DNA of 64,000 nucleotides from Streptomyces sp. NBC_00083. GTDB lineage: Bacteria; Actinomycetota; Actinomycetes; Streptomycetales; Streptomycetaceae. The notes beneath the pieces are model-generated. The model was not told where the DNA came from, made no database searches, and saw only the letters and a program-made list of their open reading frames with translations. The DNA is taken from contig NZ_JAPELY010000002.1 of assembly GCF_026343295.1 (NCBI RefSeq), positions 1,426,001 through 1,490,000 of the forward strand, in the 5' to 3' direction. Position 1 is the first letter of the stretch, and each line of letters begins with the position of its first letter. Shown piece by piece: positions 46,042 through 54,296 of this stretch. Made by a program: the position numbers and the translations under genes.

Positions 46042-47636
46042 TCGTCGGCCAAGACCATCAGACCCTGGCGCTGCTGCTGTTCAGCGCGTTCGTCGCGGCG
46101 ACGCTCGCCATCACCACCTGGGTGAGCCGCAACCGGCACGGCTCGGCCGAAGAGTTCTACACCGGCGGTCGATTGTTCTCCCCTATGGAGAATGGTTTTG
46201 CCATCGCGGGCGACTACATGTCGGCGGCTTCCTTCCTCGGCATCTCCGGACTCATCGCGCTCTTCGGCTACGACGGCATGCTGTACTCCGTCGGATTCCT
46301 CGTGGCCTGGCTCGTGGTGCTGCTCCTCGTCGCCGAACTGGTCCGCAACTGCGGCAAGTTCACCCTCGCCGATGTCGTCGCGGCCCGGATGAGCGAGCGT
46401 CCCGTACGGATCGCGGCGGGAACGTCCTCGGTCACCGTGTCCGTTCTCTACCTGGTGGCCCAGATGGTCGGCGCCGGCAGCCTCGTCGCCCTGCTGCTCG
46501 GCGGCACCAGCGGCGCCGCGCGGAACTGGACGGTCATCGGGGTCGGCGCCCTCATGGTGGTCTACGTGTCGCTCGGCGGGATGCGGGCCACCACGTGGAT
46601 CCAGATCGTGAAGGCCGTCCTGCTCATGGCCGGCACGATCACCCTCACCGTGCTCGTGCTGCTGCGCTTCCACGGCGACATCAACCTGCTGCTGAACACG
46701 GCGGCCCAACACAGCGGCCACGGAAGGGAGTTCCTGGCACCGGGCCTCAAATACGGCGGTGACTGGACGGCGCGGCTCGACTTCATCAGCCTCGGCCTGG
46801 CCCTCGTCCTCGGCACGGCAGGCCTGCCGCACATCCTCTCCCGCTTCTACACCGTGCCCACCGCGCGAGCGGCCCGCAGCTCGGTCATCTGGTCCATCGG
46901 CCTCATCGGCGGGTTCTATCTGATGACGATCGTGCTCGGCTTCGGCGCGGCCGCCCTGGTGGGCTCCGCACAGGTCAAGGCGTCCAACCCGGCGGGCAAC
47001 ACCGCCGTCGCGCTGCTCGCCTACGACCTGGGAGGCGGCGCGGGCTCCACCGGCGGCACGGTCCTCTTCGCCGTGGTCGCCGCCGTCGCCTTCGCCACGA
47101 TCCTGGCGGTGGTCGCGGGCATCACCCTGGCGTCCTCGGCGTCCGTCGCCCACGATCTGTACGCCTCGCTCAGGCGCCGGCACGCCAAGCAGCGCAGCGA
47201 GGTCGCGGTCGCCCGGGTCGCCTCGGTGGGGATCGGCGCGGTCGCCATCGCCCTCGGCCTGCTGGCCCGCGACCTCAATGTGGCGTTCCTCGTCGGCCTC
47301 GCCTTCGCGGTCGCCGCATCCGCCAACCTGCCGGTGCTGCTCTACTCCCTGTTCTGGCGCAACTTCACGACCCGGGGTGCCGTCTGGTCGGTGTACGGAG
47401 GGCTGATCCCGGCGCTGGTCCTGGTGCTCGTCTCACCCGTGGTCTCCGGCAGCCCCGAATCGCTCTTCCCCGGCGTGGACTTCCAGTTCTTCCCGCTGCA
47501 GAACCCGGGGCTCCTCTCCATCCCCCTGGGCTTCCTCGCGGGCTGGCTCGGCACGGTCACCTCGCACGAGGTCCCGGACGAGGAGAGGCACGCGGAGACC
47601 GAGGTCCGGGCCCTGACGGGAGCGGGCGCGGTGTAG
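46038..47636 (+). CDS. Sodium:solute symporter of the ActP/MctC (monocarboxylate) type
   Basis: 532 residues with about 13 membrane helices. Family signatures: EEFYTGGRLFSPMENGFAIAGDYMSAASFLGISG, LLVAELVRNCGKFTLADVVAARM, SVLYLVAQMVGAGSLV, YVSLGGMRATTWIQIVKAVLL and GLPHILSRFYTVPTARAARSSV, which place it with acetate/pyruvate/propionate carriers coupled to DUF485. Start GTG 46038 overlaps the DUF485 stop. It converges on a CitB-type response regulator gene, whose family often controls organic-acid uptake, so the two may be linked. Confidence 0.93.
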   Translation: MIVGQDHQTLALLLFSAFVAATLAITTWVSRNRHGSAEEFYTGGRLFSPMENGFAIAGDYMSAASFLGISGLIALFGYDGMLYSVGFLVAWLVVLLLVAELVRNCGKFTLADVVAARMSERPVRIAAGTSSVTVSVLYLVAQMVGAGSLVALLLGGTSGAARNWTVIGVGALMVVYVSLGGMRATTWIQIVKAVLLMAGTITLTVLVLLRFHGDINLLLNTAAQHSGHGREFLAPGLKYGGDWTARLDFISLGLALVLGTAGLPHILSRFYTVPTARAARSSVIWSIGLIGGFYLMTIVLGFGAAALVGSAQVKASNPAGNTAVALLAYDLGGGAGSTGGTVLFAVVAAVAFATILAVVAGITLASSASVAHDLYASLRRRHAKQRSEVAVARVASVGIGAVAIALGLLARDLNVAFLVGLAFAVAASANLPVLLYSLFWRNFTTRGAVWSVYGGLIPALVLVLVSPVVSGSPESLFPGVDFQFFPLQNPGLLSIPLGFLAGWLGTVTSHEVPDEERHAETEVRALTGAGAV

Positions 47637-47668
47637 CCGAGGACCCGCCCGGCCACCCGGCCCGCCGC

Positions 47669-48352
47669 TCACACCGCCCAGGCGTACCGGTGTTCCGGGC
47701 GCCCGGTCTCGCCGTAGCGCAGGGTGAGACACAGGCGCCCGGACTGTTCGAGCAGGCGCAGATAGCGCTGGGCGGTAGAGCGGCTCAGGCCGGTTCGGTC
47801 GGCGACCTCATGGGCGGAGAGCGGATGGTCGGCGTCGTGCAGGACATCGCGGATCAGCTCCGCCGTCGGCACCGAATGACGGCTGGGCAGCCCGGTGCGC
47901 AGGGCCGCGAAGATCCGGTCGACCTGCTCCTGGTCCTGCGCCGTGGGCTCGGCGCCGGAGCGTCCCGCCGCCCGGTCCACGGTGCGGCGCAGCGTTGCGT
48001 ACGAGTCGAGCTTGGCCCGCAGCGCGGCGAACGTGAACGGCTTCACCAGGTAGTGCAGGGCGCCGTGACGCATCGCGGTCTGCACCGTCGCCACATCGCT
48101 CGCCGACGTCACCATGATCACGTCGGTGTGGTGGCCCTGTTGGCGCATCCGGCGGACCAGGCTGAGCCCGGTCTCGTCGGGCAGGAAGTGATCGAGCAGG
48201 ACGAGATCGATCCGATGGCGTTCCAGGGCGGCCAGCGCCTGGGCGGCGCTGTGCGCACGCGCCACGACCCGGAACCCGGGAACCTTCCCGACGTATGACG
48301 CGTTGATCTCGGCAACACGGAAGTCGTCGTCCACGACCAGCACGTCGATCAC
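47669..48352 (-). CDS. CitB/DcuR-family response regulator 1 (no adjacent kinase)
   Basis: 227 residues from GTG 48352, which has GGGGAGGAG upstream. Receiver: IDVLVVDDDFRVAEIN, phospho-acceptor Asp in LVLLDHFLPDETG, MVTSASD and YLVKPFTF. A C-terminal helix-turn-helix is LSAHEVADRTGLSRSTAQRYLRLLEQSGRL, ending ETGRPEHRYAW. It is a close paralogue of the regulator at 51450-52127. It has no histidine kinase of its own here, and is divergent from the ABC importer operon with 159 bases between them holding a 9-bp inverted repeat, so it probably controls that importer, the symporter, or both. Confidence 0.9.
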   Translation of the reverse strand: MIDVLVVDDDFRVAEINASYVGKVPGFRVVARAHSAAQALAALERHRIDLVLLDHFLPDETGLSLVRRMRQQGHHTDVIMVTSASDVATVQTAMRHGALHYLVKPFTFAALRAKLDSYATLRRTVDRAAGRSGAEPTAQDQEQVDRIFAALRTGLPSRHSVPTAELIRDVLHDADHPLSAHEVADRTGLSRSTAQRYLRLLEQSGRLCLTLRYGETGRPEHRYAWAV

Positions 48353-48414
48353 GTAGCACTCCTCCCCGGGCCCGGCCCGGCGTTTCCCGCGCTCCGGACC
48401 CCGCAGTTGTATCG

Positions 48415-48448
48415 CGCGCAAAACGAGCACAACAGAGGTTTGCGCGCA
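48415..48448. promoter_or_regulatory. 9-bp inverted repeat in the divergent RR1/ABC promoter
   Basis: GCGCGCAAA (48415-48423) and TTTGCGCGC (48440-48448), a perfect dyad with a 16-base spacer, so the half sites are about 25 bases apart centre to centre. It lies between the starts of the response regulator (48352) and the ABC ATPase (48512) and is the best candidate operator for the CitB-type regulators. Confidence 0.65.
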
Positions 48449-48511
48449 CAAGTACGTCCAGTGCCCACAAGGCTGACGCCGGAGAGCGGACCGCGCCTAC
48501 GGTCCCGCTCC

Positions 48512-49327
48512 ATGAACACAGACACCGCCCCCGCCATCGAGCTGAGGGGCGCAGGCAAGGCGTTCCGTACGCCGTCCGGAGCGCTGCACACCGCCGTACG
48601 GGACCTCGATCTGAGCGTGCGCCAGGGCGAGTTCGTGGCCGTCGTCGGTCCCACCGGCTGCGGAAAGTCGACCACGCTCACCCTGGTCAGCGGCCTGGAG
48701 GAGCCCACCGATGGCGAGGTCTTCGTGGCCGGCGAGCCCGTCGACGGCATCGGCGACAAGGTCGGCTTCGTCTTCCAGCAGGATGCGGTCTTCCCCTGGC
48801 GCACCGTGCTCTCCAACGTCATGGCCGGCCCGCGCTTTCGCGGCGTACCGAAGGCCGAGGCGAAGGAGTCGGCCCGCGCCTGGCTGGCCAGGGTCGGCCT
48901 GACGGCCTTCGAAGACCGCTATCCGCACCAGCTCTCGGGCGGCCAGCGCAAACGCGTCGCGCTCGCCGCGACCTTCGTCAACGACCCGCGGATCCTGCTC
49001 ATGGACGAGCCGTTCTCCGCGCTCGACGTGCAGACCAGGGCCCTGATGTCGGACGAGCTCCTCGACCTGTGGTCCGGCACCGGCGCCTCCATCGTGTTCG
49101 TCACCCACGACCTGGAGGAGTCCATCGCGCTGGCCGACCGGGTCGTCGTGATGACGGCGGGCCCGGCGACCGTGAAGCGGATCTTCGACATCGACCTGCC
49201 GCGCCCGCGGAGGGTCGAATCGGTGCGTCTGGAGCCCCGCTTCATCGAGATCTACCGCGAGATCTGGGAGTCCCTGGGCGAAGAGGTCCGCATCACCAGG
49301 GAGCGGGGTGCCGCCGATGTCGCCTGA
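48512..49327 (+). CDS. ABC importer ATP-binding protein (nitrate/sulfonate/NMT1 type)
   Basis: 271 residues. Walker A GPTGCGKST (46-54), Q-loop FVFQQDAVFPWRTVLSNV, signature HQLSGGQRKR, Walker B ILLMDEPFSALD and the switch His in VTHDLEESI. FQQDAVFPW and the C-terminal DLPRPRRVESVRLEPRFIEIYREIW are typical of SsuB/TauB/NrtD ATPases. The ATG at 48512 has no clear ribosome site; TACGGT about 10 bases before it may be a -10, so the mRNA may be leaderless. First gene of a three-gene importer. Confidence 0.93.
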   Translation: MNTDTAPAIELRGAGKAFRTPSGALHTAVRDLDLSVRQGEFVAVVGPTGCGKSTTLTLVSGLEEPTDGEVFVAGEPVDGIGDKVGFVFQQDAVFPWRTVLSNVMAGPRFRGVPKAEAKESARAWLARVGLTAFEDRYPHQLSGGQRKRVALAATFVNDPRILLMDEPFSALDVQTRALMSDELLDLWSGTGASIVFVTHDLEESIALADRVVVMTAGPATVKRIFDIDLPRPRRVESVRLEPRFIEIYREIWESLGEEVRITRERGAADVA

Positions 49328-50225
49328 CAGCCACGGCGCCACGCCCACGGCGCCCGCATCGCCCACGGCGCCCCGTCCCCCGGCCCCGGCCGGCACCAAG
49401 GCCGTGTCCCGTACCTCGACCCGCGCCCGTGCCGCCCGCAACCGCCGCTACCTGGTCCAGGCGAGTCGTGTCCTGCTCCTCGCCCTCGTCTTCGGCGCCT
49501 GGGAACTGCTGGCCCGCGCCGACGTCATCGACGCCTTCAACTTCTCGATGCCGTCGGCCATTTGGGACCAGATCCGGGAGTGGGCGCTGCACGGCACCGC
49601 GCAGGGATCGCTCTGGGAGCAGATCTGGTACACCCTCTACGAGGCGCTGCTCGGCTGGATCGTCGGCGTGGTCGCGGGTGTCGTGCTCGGCATCGCGCTC
49701 GGCCGGATCCGCTTCCTCGCGGATGTTCTCGGCCCGTACATCAAGGTGCTCAACGCCATCCCGCGCATCGTGCTCGCGCCCGTCTTCCTGATCTGGTTCG
49801 GACTCGGCCCGGCGTCGAAGGTCGCGTCCGCCGTCGTCCTCGTCTTCTTCCCGGTCTTCTTCAACGCGTTCCAGGGGGCGCGCGAGGTGGACCGGAACCT
49901 GGTGGACAACGCCCGCATCCTGGGGGCGAGCAACCGCCGGGTCACCCTCCAGGTGGTCGTCCCCTCCGCCACCTCCTGGATCTTCACCAGCCTCCATGTC
50001 AGCTTCGGGTTCGCGCTGATCGGGGCGATCGTCGGCGAGTACATCGGCGCGACCAAGGGGCTCGGGCTCCTGGTGGCCGCCTCCCAGGGGACCTTCAACG
50101 CCGCCGGGGTGTACGCGGCCATGGCCATCCTCGCCGTCGTCGCCCTGCTCACCGAGGGGCTGCTCACCTTCGCCGAGCGGCGGCTGTTCCGCTGGCGCCC
50201 GGCCGAGCCCGGCACCGAACGCTGA
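49317..50225 (+). CDS. ABC importer permease (SsuC/TauC type)
   Basis: 302 residues from ATG 49317, overlapping the ATPase stop by 11 bases (GTG 49308 is an alternative). A Pro/Ala-rich cytoplasmic leader is followed by six membrane helices. The ATPase-contact loop is in NARILGASNRRVTLQVVVPSATSWIFTSL, and GEYIGATKGLGLLV is also typical of the SsuC/NrtB group. Co-transcribed with the ATPase and followed after 67 bases by the binding protein. Confidence 0.92.
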   Translation: MSPDSHGATPTAPASPTAPRPPAPAGTKAVSRTSTRARAARNRRYLVQASRVLLLALVFGAWELLARADVIDAFNFSMPSAIWDQIREWALHGTAQGSLWEQIWYTLYEALLGWIVGVVAGVVLGIALGRIRFLADVLGPYIKVLNAIPRIVLAPVFLIWFGLGPASKVASAVVLVFFPVFFNAFQGAREVDRNLVDNARILGASNRRVTLQVVVPSATSWIFTSLHVSFGFALIGAIVGEYIGATKGLGLLVAASQGTFNAAGVYAAMAILAVVALLTEGLLTFAERRLFRWRPAEPGTER

Positions 50226-50292
50226 CGCGCGCACCGAGCACCACCGGCCCGCGTCGCCGCCCTCCCATCCGCGCAGCGATCACAAGGACGTG

Positions 50293-51408
50293 ATGATCAT
50301 GCCCAACCGGCACCCTTCCCCTTTCCGTCAACAGGGTTCGCGCTCACCCGCCATTCACAGCGTGCGCAACGCGCCGTCGGCCCTCCTGGCCGGCGGGCTC
50401 TGTGTCGGCCTGCTGATGACGCTCTCCGCGTGCGGCGACGACTCCGCCTCGGACGCCAAGAGCGCGTCCGGGCAGGCCACCGTCAAGGTGATGGTCGGCG
50501 GCCTCGACAAGGTCATCTATCTGCCCGCGATGCTGACCCAGCGCCTGGGCTACTTCAAGGCCGAGGGCCTGGACGTGCAGCTGCTCACGGAGCCCGCCGG
50601 GGTCCAGGCCGAGACCGCGCTGATCTCCGGTGACGTCCAGGGCGCCGTCGGCTTCTACGACCACACCCTCGATCTTCAGGTGAAGGGCAAGAAGGTCGAG
50701 TCGGTGGTGCAGTTCTCGCACGCGCCGGGCGAGGTGGAGATCGTCGCCGATGGGGCCGCCTCGGCGGTGAAGTCGCCCAAGGACTTCAAGGGCAAGAAGC
50801 TGGGCGTCACGGGGCTCGGCTCGTCGACGGACTTCCTCACGAAGTACCTGGCCGTGCGGGACGGGGTGAAGACCAGCGAGTTCACGCCCGTCGCGGTCGG
50901 CGCGGGGCAGACCTTCATCGCCGCCCTGAAGCAGGGGTCCATCCAGGGCGGCATGACCACCGACCCGACGGTCGCGGCCGTCGTCGACCAGAAGCTCGGC
51001 AAGGTCCTCATCGACATGCGCACGCCCGAGGGCTCCCAGCAGGCGCTCGGCGGTCCGTACCCCTCCTCCAGTCTGTACATGAACACGCAGTGGGTGAACG
51101 GCCATCGGCAGACGGTGCAGAAACTGGTCAACGCCCTGGTGAAGACGTTGCGTTGGATGTCGGAGCACAGCGCGGACGAGATCGCGGCGAAGATGCCGGC
51201 GGACTACGCGCAGGGCGGCAAGGCGCTCTACGCGCAGGCGATCAAGAGCACCCTGCCGATGTTCACCAAGGACGGCGTCATGCCCGAGAACGGTCCGGAG
51301 ACGGTCGAGCGGGTGCTCAAGTCGTTCAACCCCAACCTCAAGTCGGCCAAGGTCGATCTCTCGGAGACCTTCACCACGGAGTTCGTGAAGAAGGTCCCGC
51401 AGGGCTGA
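50293..51408 (+). CDS. ABC importer substrate-binding lipoprotein (NMT1/SsuA-like)
   Basis: 371 residues if started at ATG 50293; GTG 50290 and ATG 50299 are also in frame behind AAGGA at 50284-50288. Signal peptide with lipobox LSAC (lipidated Cys about 47). The mature part has KVMVGGLDKVIYLPAMLTQRLGYFKAEGLDV, PAGVQAETALISGDVQGAVGFYDH, GKKLGVTGLGSSTDFLTKYLAVRDGV and QTFIAALKQGSIQGGMTTDP, the NMT1/THI5-SsuA fold that binds sulfonates, nitrate, pyrimidine precursors or aromatic acids. The ligand cannot be predicted; neighbouring CitB-type regulators hint at an organic acid. Confidence 0.92.
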   Translation: MIMPNRHPSPFRQQGSRSPAIHSVRNAPSALLAGGLCVGLLMTLSACGDDSASDAKSASGQATVKVMVGGLDKVIYLPAMLTQRLGYFKAEGLDVQLLTEPAGVQAETALISGDVQGAVGFYDHTLDLQVKGKKVESVVQFSHAPGEVEIVADGAASAVKSPKDFKGKKLGVTGLGSSTDFLTKYLAVRDGVKTSEFTPVAVGAGQTFIAALKQGSIQGGMTTDPTVAAVVDQKLGKVLIDMRTPEGSQQALGGPYPSSSLYMNTQWVNGHRQTVQKLVNALVKTLRWMSEHSADEIAAKMPADYAQGGKALYAQAIKSTLPMFTKDGVMPENGPETVERVLKSFNPNLKSAKVDLSETFTTEFVKKVPQG

Positions 51409-51449
51409 CCCGGCGCCCCGCCGAGCCGGCCGCCCCATGGAAGAGCCCT

Positions 51450-52127
51450 CTACGCCGAGGCCACCCACGCATAGCGGTGCTCGGGGCGGCCGGTCTCGCC
51501 GTAGCGCAGGCCGAGCCGCACCCGCCCGGCCCGTTCGAGGAGCTTGAGATAGCGCTGCGCGGTCTGGCGGCTCACACCGGCCCGCTCCGCGATCTCCTGT
51601 GCCGAGAGCGGGCCTTCGGCCGCCTTCAGGACTCCGCGCAGCAGGTCGGCGGTGGTGGGGGAGTGGCCCTTGGGGAGGTCGGGCTCGTTGGGGACGGACA
51701 GCGCGCCGAAGATCTTGTCCACCTCCGCCTGCTCGGCCTCGCCGCCGCCGTCCAGGGTGCGGCGCAGCACGGCGTACGCCTCCAGCCTGGAGCGCAGACC
51801 GGCGAAGGTGAAGGGCTTGACCAAGTACTGCAACGCGCCCTGACGCATCGCCGCCTGGACGGTGGCGACATCGCGGGCGGCCGTCACCATGATCACGTCG
51901 GTGTGGTGGCCGAGCCGGCGCAGCTCCCGCACGAAAGCGAGCCCGTTCTCGTCCGGCAGATAGTGGTCGAGCAGCACCAGGTCCACCGGTTGCGCGACGA
52001 TCCGGGCGAGCGCCTCGGCGGCCGAATGCGCCTGGGCGACCACCCGGAAGCCGGGAACCTTCGCGGTGTACGCGGCATTGATGGAGGCGACCCGGGGATC
52101 GTCGTCCACGACCAGGACGTCGATCAT
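51450..52127 (-). CDS. CitB/DcuR-family response regulator 2
   Basis: 225 residues, ATG 52127 overlapping the kinase stop (ATGA), so it is translated with its kinase. Receiver: MIDVLVVDDDPRVASIN, Asp in LVLLDHYLPDENG, MVTAARD, YLVKPFTF; helix-turn-helix LSAQEIAERAGVSRQTAQRYLKLLERAG. It aligns without gaps over most of its length with regulator 1, for example in KVPGFRVVAQAHSAAEAL against KVPGFRVVARAHSAAQAL, and both end in ETGRPEHRYAW. It converges on the binding-protein gene. Confidence 0.92.
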   Translation of the reverse strand: MIDVLVVDDDPRVASINAAYTAKVPGFRVVAQAHSAAEALARIVAQPVDLVLLDHYLPDENGLAFVRELRRLGHHTDVIMVTAARDVATVQAAMRQGALQYLVKPFTFAGLRSRLEAYAVLRRTLDGGGEAEQAEVDKIFGALSVPNEPDLPKGHSPTTADLLRGVLKAAEGPLSAQEIAERAGVSRQTAQRYLKLLERAGRVRLGLRYGETGRPEHRYAWVASA

Positions 52128-53914
52128 GACCGCGCCTCCCGTACCGGCTCGGCGTCGCCGGGCCGCCGATCCTGGCCCGGCACCTGGTCCGGCACCTGGC
52201 CCGGCACCCGGTCCGGGGCCGGCTCACGAGCGGGCTCGGGGTCCGGTTCAGGCTCTGGGGTCCGCTCCTGATCGGACACCGGCCCCCCGCTCAACGCCTC
52301 GCTCAGCGCGTCCGGCAGGACGACGGTGAACTCCGCGCCGCCCTCGGGGCCGGTCCCGACCCGCGCACTGCCGCCCATCCGTTCCGCGAACCTGCCGACC
52401 AGCGCGAGCCCGAGCCCCCGCTTGCCGTGCGCGGGCGCCTCCTTGGTGGTCCAGCCCTCGGTGAAGACCAGTTCGCGCCGCTCGACGGGGACACCGGGAC
52501 CGTTGTCGCGGACCCGCACCACCACGGTGCGTCCCTCGGCGCGCAGCTCCACCTCGACCGCGGCGCCGGGCGATCCGGCCGTCGCGTCGAGTGCGTTGTC
52601 GACGAGGTTGCCGGTGACCGTGACCAGGCCGCGCGGATCGACCAGCCGGTCGGGCAGCAGCGTGGCGGGGGACAGGCTCAGGGCGACCGCCCGCTCGGCG
52701 GCGACCGTCGCCTTCCCGACCAGGACCGCGGCGAGCAGCGGGTCCCTGACCTTCTCGGTGACCTGCTCGGCGGTGGCCCGGTGCACCCCGACCACCTCCG
52801 TCACGAAGTCGACGGCCTCCTCGTACAGCTCCAGTTCGAGCAGGCCGAGCAGGGTGTGCAGCCGGTTGGCGTGCTCGTGGTCCTGGGCGCGCAGGGCGTC
52901 GATCAGGCCGCGCGTGGAATCCAGCTCCCGGCCCAGCCGCTCCAGCTCGGTCCGGTCACGCAACGTGGCCACCGCGCCGCCGTCGTCGGTCGGCATCCGG
53001 TTGGCCACCAGGACGCGGTGGCCGCGTACGGTCAACAGGTCGGTGCCCTCGACCCGGCCCGCGAGCACCTCCGTCGTGCGGCCCGCGCCCAGAGCCTCCT
53101 CCAGGTCTCGGCCCGCCGCTTCGGGCCCGACGCCGAGCAGCCGCTGGGCCTCGTCGTTGAGCAGTCTGATCCGGCCGCCGCGGTCGAGCGCGACGACTCC
53201 CTCGCGGATGGAGTGCAGCATCGCCTCGCGCTCCGCGAGCAGCCCCGAGATATCGGAGAACGCCAGGTCACGGGTCTGCTTGTGGATGCGCCGCGCGATC
53301 AGGTACGCGGCGAGCGCGCCCACCGCGAGCGCGCCGCCCGCGTAGGCGAGCAGCCCCGGGATGGCGTGCAGGAGCCGGGCCCGCACGCTGTCGTACTCGA
53401 TGCCCACCGAGACGGCGCCCACGATGGTGCCCCGCGCGTCGCGGAGCGGGACCTTGCCGCGGGCCGAGCGGCCCAGGGTGCCGCTGTCGATCTCCATGAC
53501 GTCGTGGCCGGCGAGGGCGTCCTCGGGGTCGGTGGAGACGTGCCGGCCGATCTCCCCCGGCTCGGGGTGGGACCAGCGCACCCCCCGGGTGTCCATGATC
53601 ACCACGTACTCGGCGTGTGTCGCGAGCCGCACGCGCTCGGCGTCGGCCTGCACCGGGCCGTCGGCCACCGGCCGCGAGGACAGCAGATCGTCGGCGATCC
53701 TGGGCTGGGCGGCGGTGGCCGCGGCGATGGCGAGCGCGCGCCGCATGGCCTGGTCGTCGAGCTGGGCGCCGAGCGGGGCGAGGAAGAGCCCGGTCGCGAG
53801 CACGGCGACCCCGGCGGCGATGGCCAGCTGCATGAGGAGCACCTGGGAGAAGACGCGCCGCGGCCAGCCCAGGCGCCGTCGCCGGGGGGCGGCGCTCGTC
53901 GGTGGGGCGGTCAT
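52124..53914 (-). CDS. DcuS/CitA-type sensor histidine kinase
   Basis: 596 residues from ATG 53914. A first membrane helix (about 20-45), an external sCache/PAS-like sensor (about 50-185, with VVIMDTRGVRWSHPEPGEIGRHVSTDP and GKVPLRDARGTIVGAVSVGIEYD, as in DcuS), a second helix, a cytoplasmic PAS domain (REAMLHSIREGVVALDRGGRIRLLNDEAQRLLG), the phospho-acceptor region DHEHANRLHTLLGLLELELYEEAVDF, and an HATPase domain (NLVDNALDAT, RDNGPGVP, GKRGLGLALVGRFAERMGG). The C-terminus is an unusual Pro/Glu/Asp-rich tail of about 60 residues. The likely ligand is a di- or tricarboxylate. No ribosome site is seen; TAACGT eight bases before the ATG suggests a leaderless mRNA. Confidence 0.92.
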   Translation of the reverse strand: MTAPPTSAAPRRRRLGWPRRVFSQVLLMQLAIAAGVAVLATGLFLAPLGAQLDDQAMRRALAIAAATAAQPRIADDLLSSRPVADGPVQADAERVRLATHAEYVVIMDTRGVRWSHPEPGEIGRHVSTDPEDALAGHDVMEIDSGTLGRSARGKVPLRDARGTIVGAVSVGIEYDSVRARLLHAIPGLLAYAGGALAVGALAAYLIARRIHKQTRDLAFSDISGLLAEREAMLHSIREGVVALDRGGRIRLLNDEAQRLLGVGPEAAGRDLEEALGAGRTTEVLAGRVEGTDLLTVRGHRVLVANRMPTDDGGAVATLRDRTELERLGRELDSTRGLIDALRAQDHEHANRLHTLLGLLELELYEEAVDFVTEVVGVHRATAEQVTEKVRDPLLAAVLVGKATVAAERAVALSLSPATLLPDRLVDPRGLVTVTGNLVDNALDATAGSPGAAVEVELRAEGRTVVVRVRDNGPGVPVERRELVFTEGWTTKEAPAHGKRGLGLALVGRFAERMGGSARVGTGPEGGAEFTVVLPDALSEALSGGPVSDQERTPEPEPDPEPAREPAPDRVPGQVPDQVPGQDRRPGDAEPVREARS

Positions 53915-54296
53915 GGACAGGCACGTTAGACGGCCCGCGTCGCTTACCGAAATCCCCTCCGGATCACAGTGCGGTCTCCGCGGCCCTGCCCTCGGCACAC
54001 ACCCCGGCACGCCCCTCAGCCCCGCGTCAGCACGATGAAAGTCGCTTGCGTTGTTTGCGGATATCTTGCGGGCGCCTGTCGTGCTGTCGGCAAAGCCGCA
54101 GGACGCGCGGTGACAGGGAGGAAAGCGATCGTTCCGGTTGGCTGCGCGGCCCCGGGCGCCGGTTCGGCGGGGTGGTCGCAGGGATGGACGCCTCGGCACA
54201 TCTCTGCAACTCTCTCACCGCTCAACGCAAATTCCATGGCTCTTCCCTGCAGAAACCCTAAGTCGGCAGAAACCCAGTCGCGCAGATCGGGGACAC
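53915..54296. other. 382-base divergent region between kinase and GH87 genes
   Basis: No supported gene. It holds the TTGCG repeat element at 54045-54070, which probably forms the GH87 promoter-operator, and implies a leader of roughly 220 bases for the GH87 mRNA. CAACGCAAATTCC at about 54222 is a further CGCAA on the opposite strand. Confidence 0.55.
54045..54070 (+). promoter_or_regulatory. TTGCG triple-repeat element upstream of the GH87 gene
   Basis: TTGCG occurs at 54046-54050, 54055-54059 and 54066-54070, with offsets of 9 and 11 bases. TATCTT between the second and third repeats is a possible -10. The same arrangement, repeat for repeat, occurs at 58673-58698 before lacI, so both are probably bound by that repressor. 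Confidence 0.7.
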
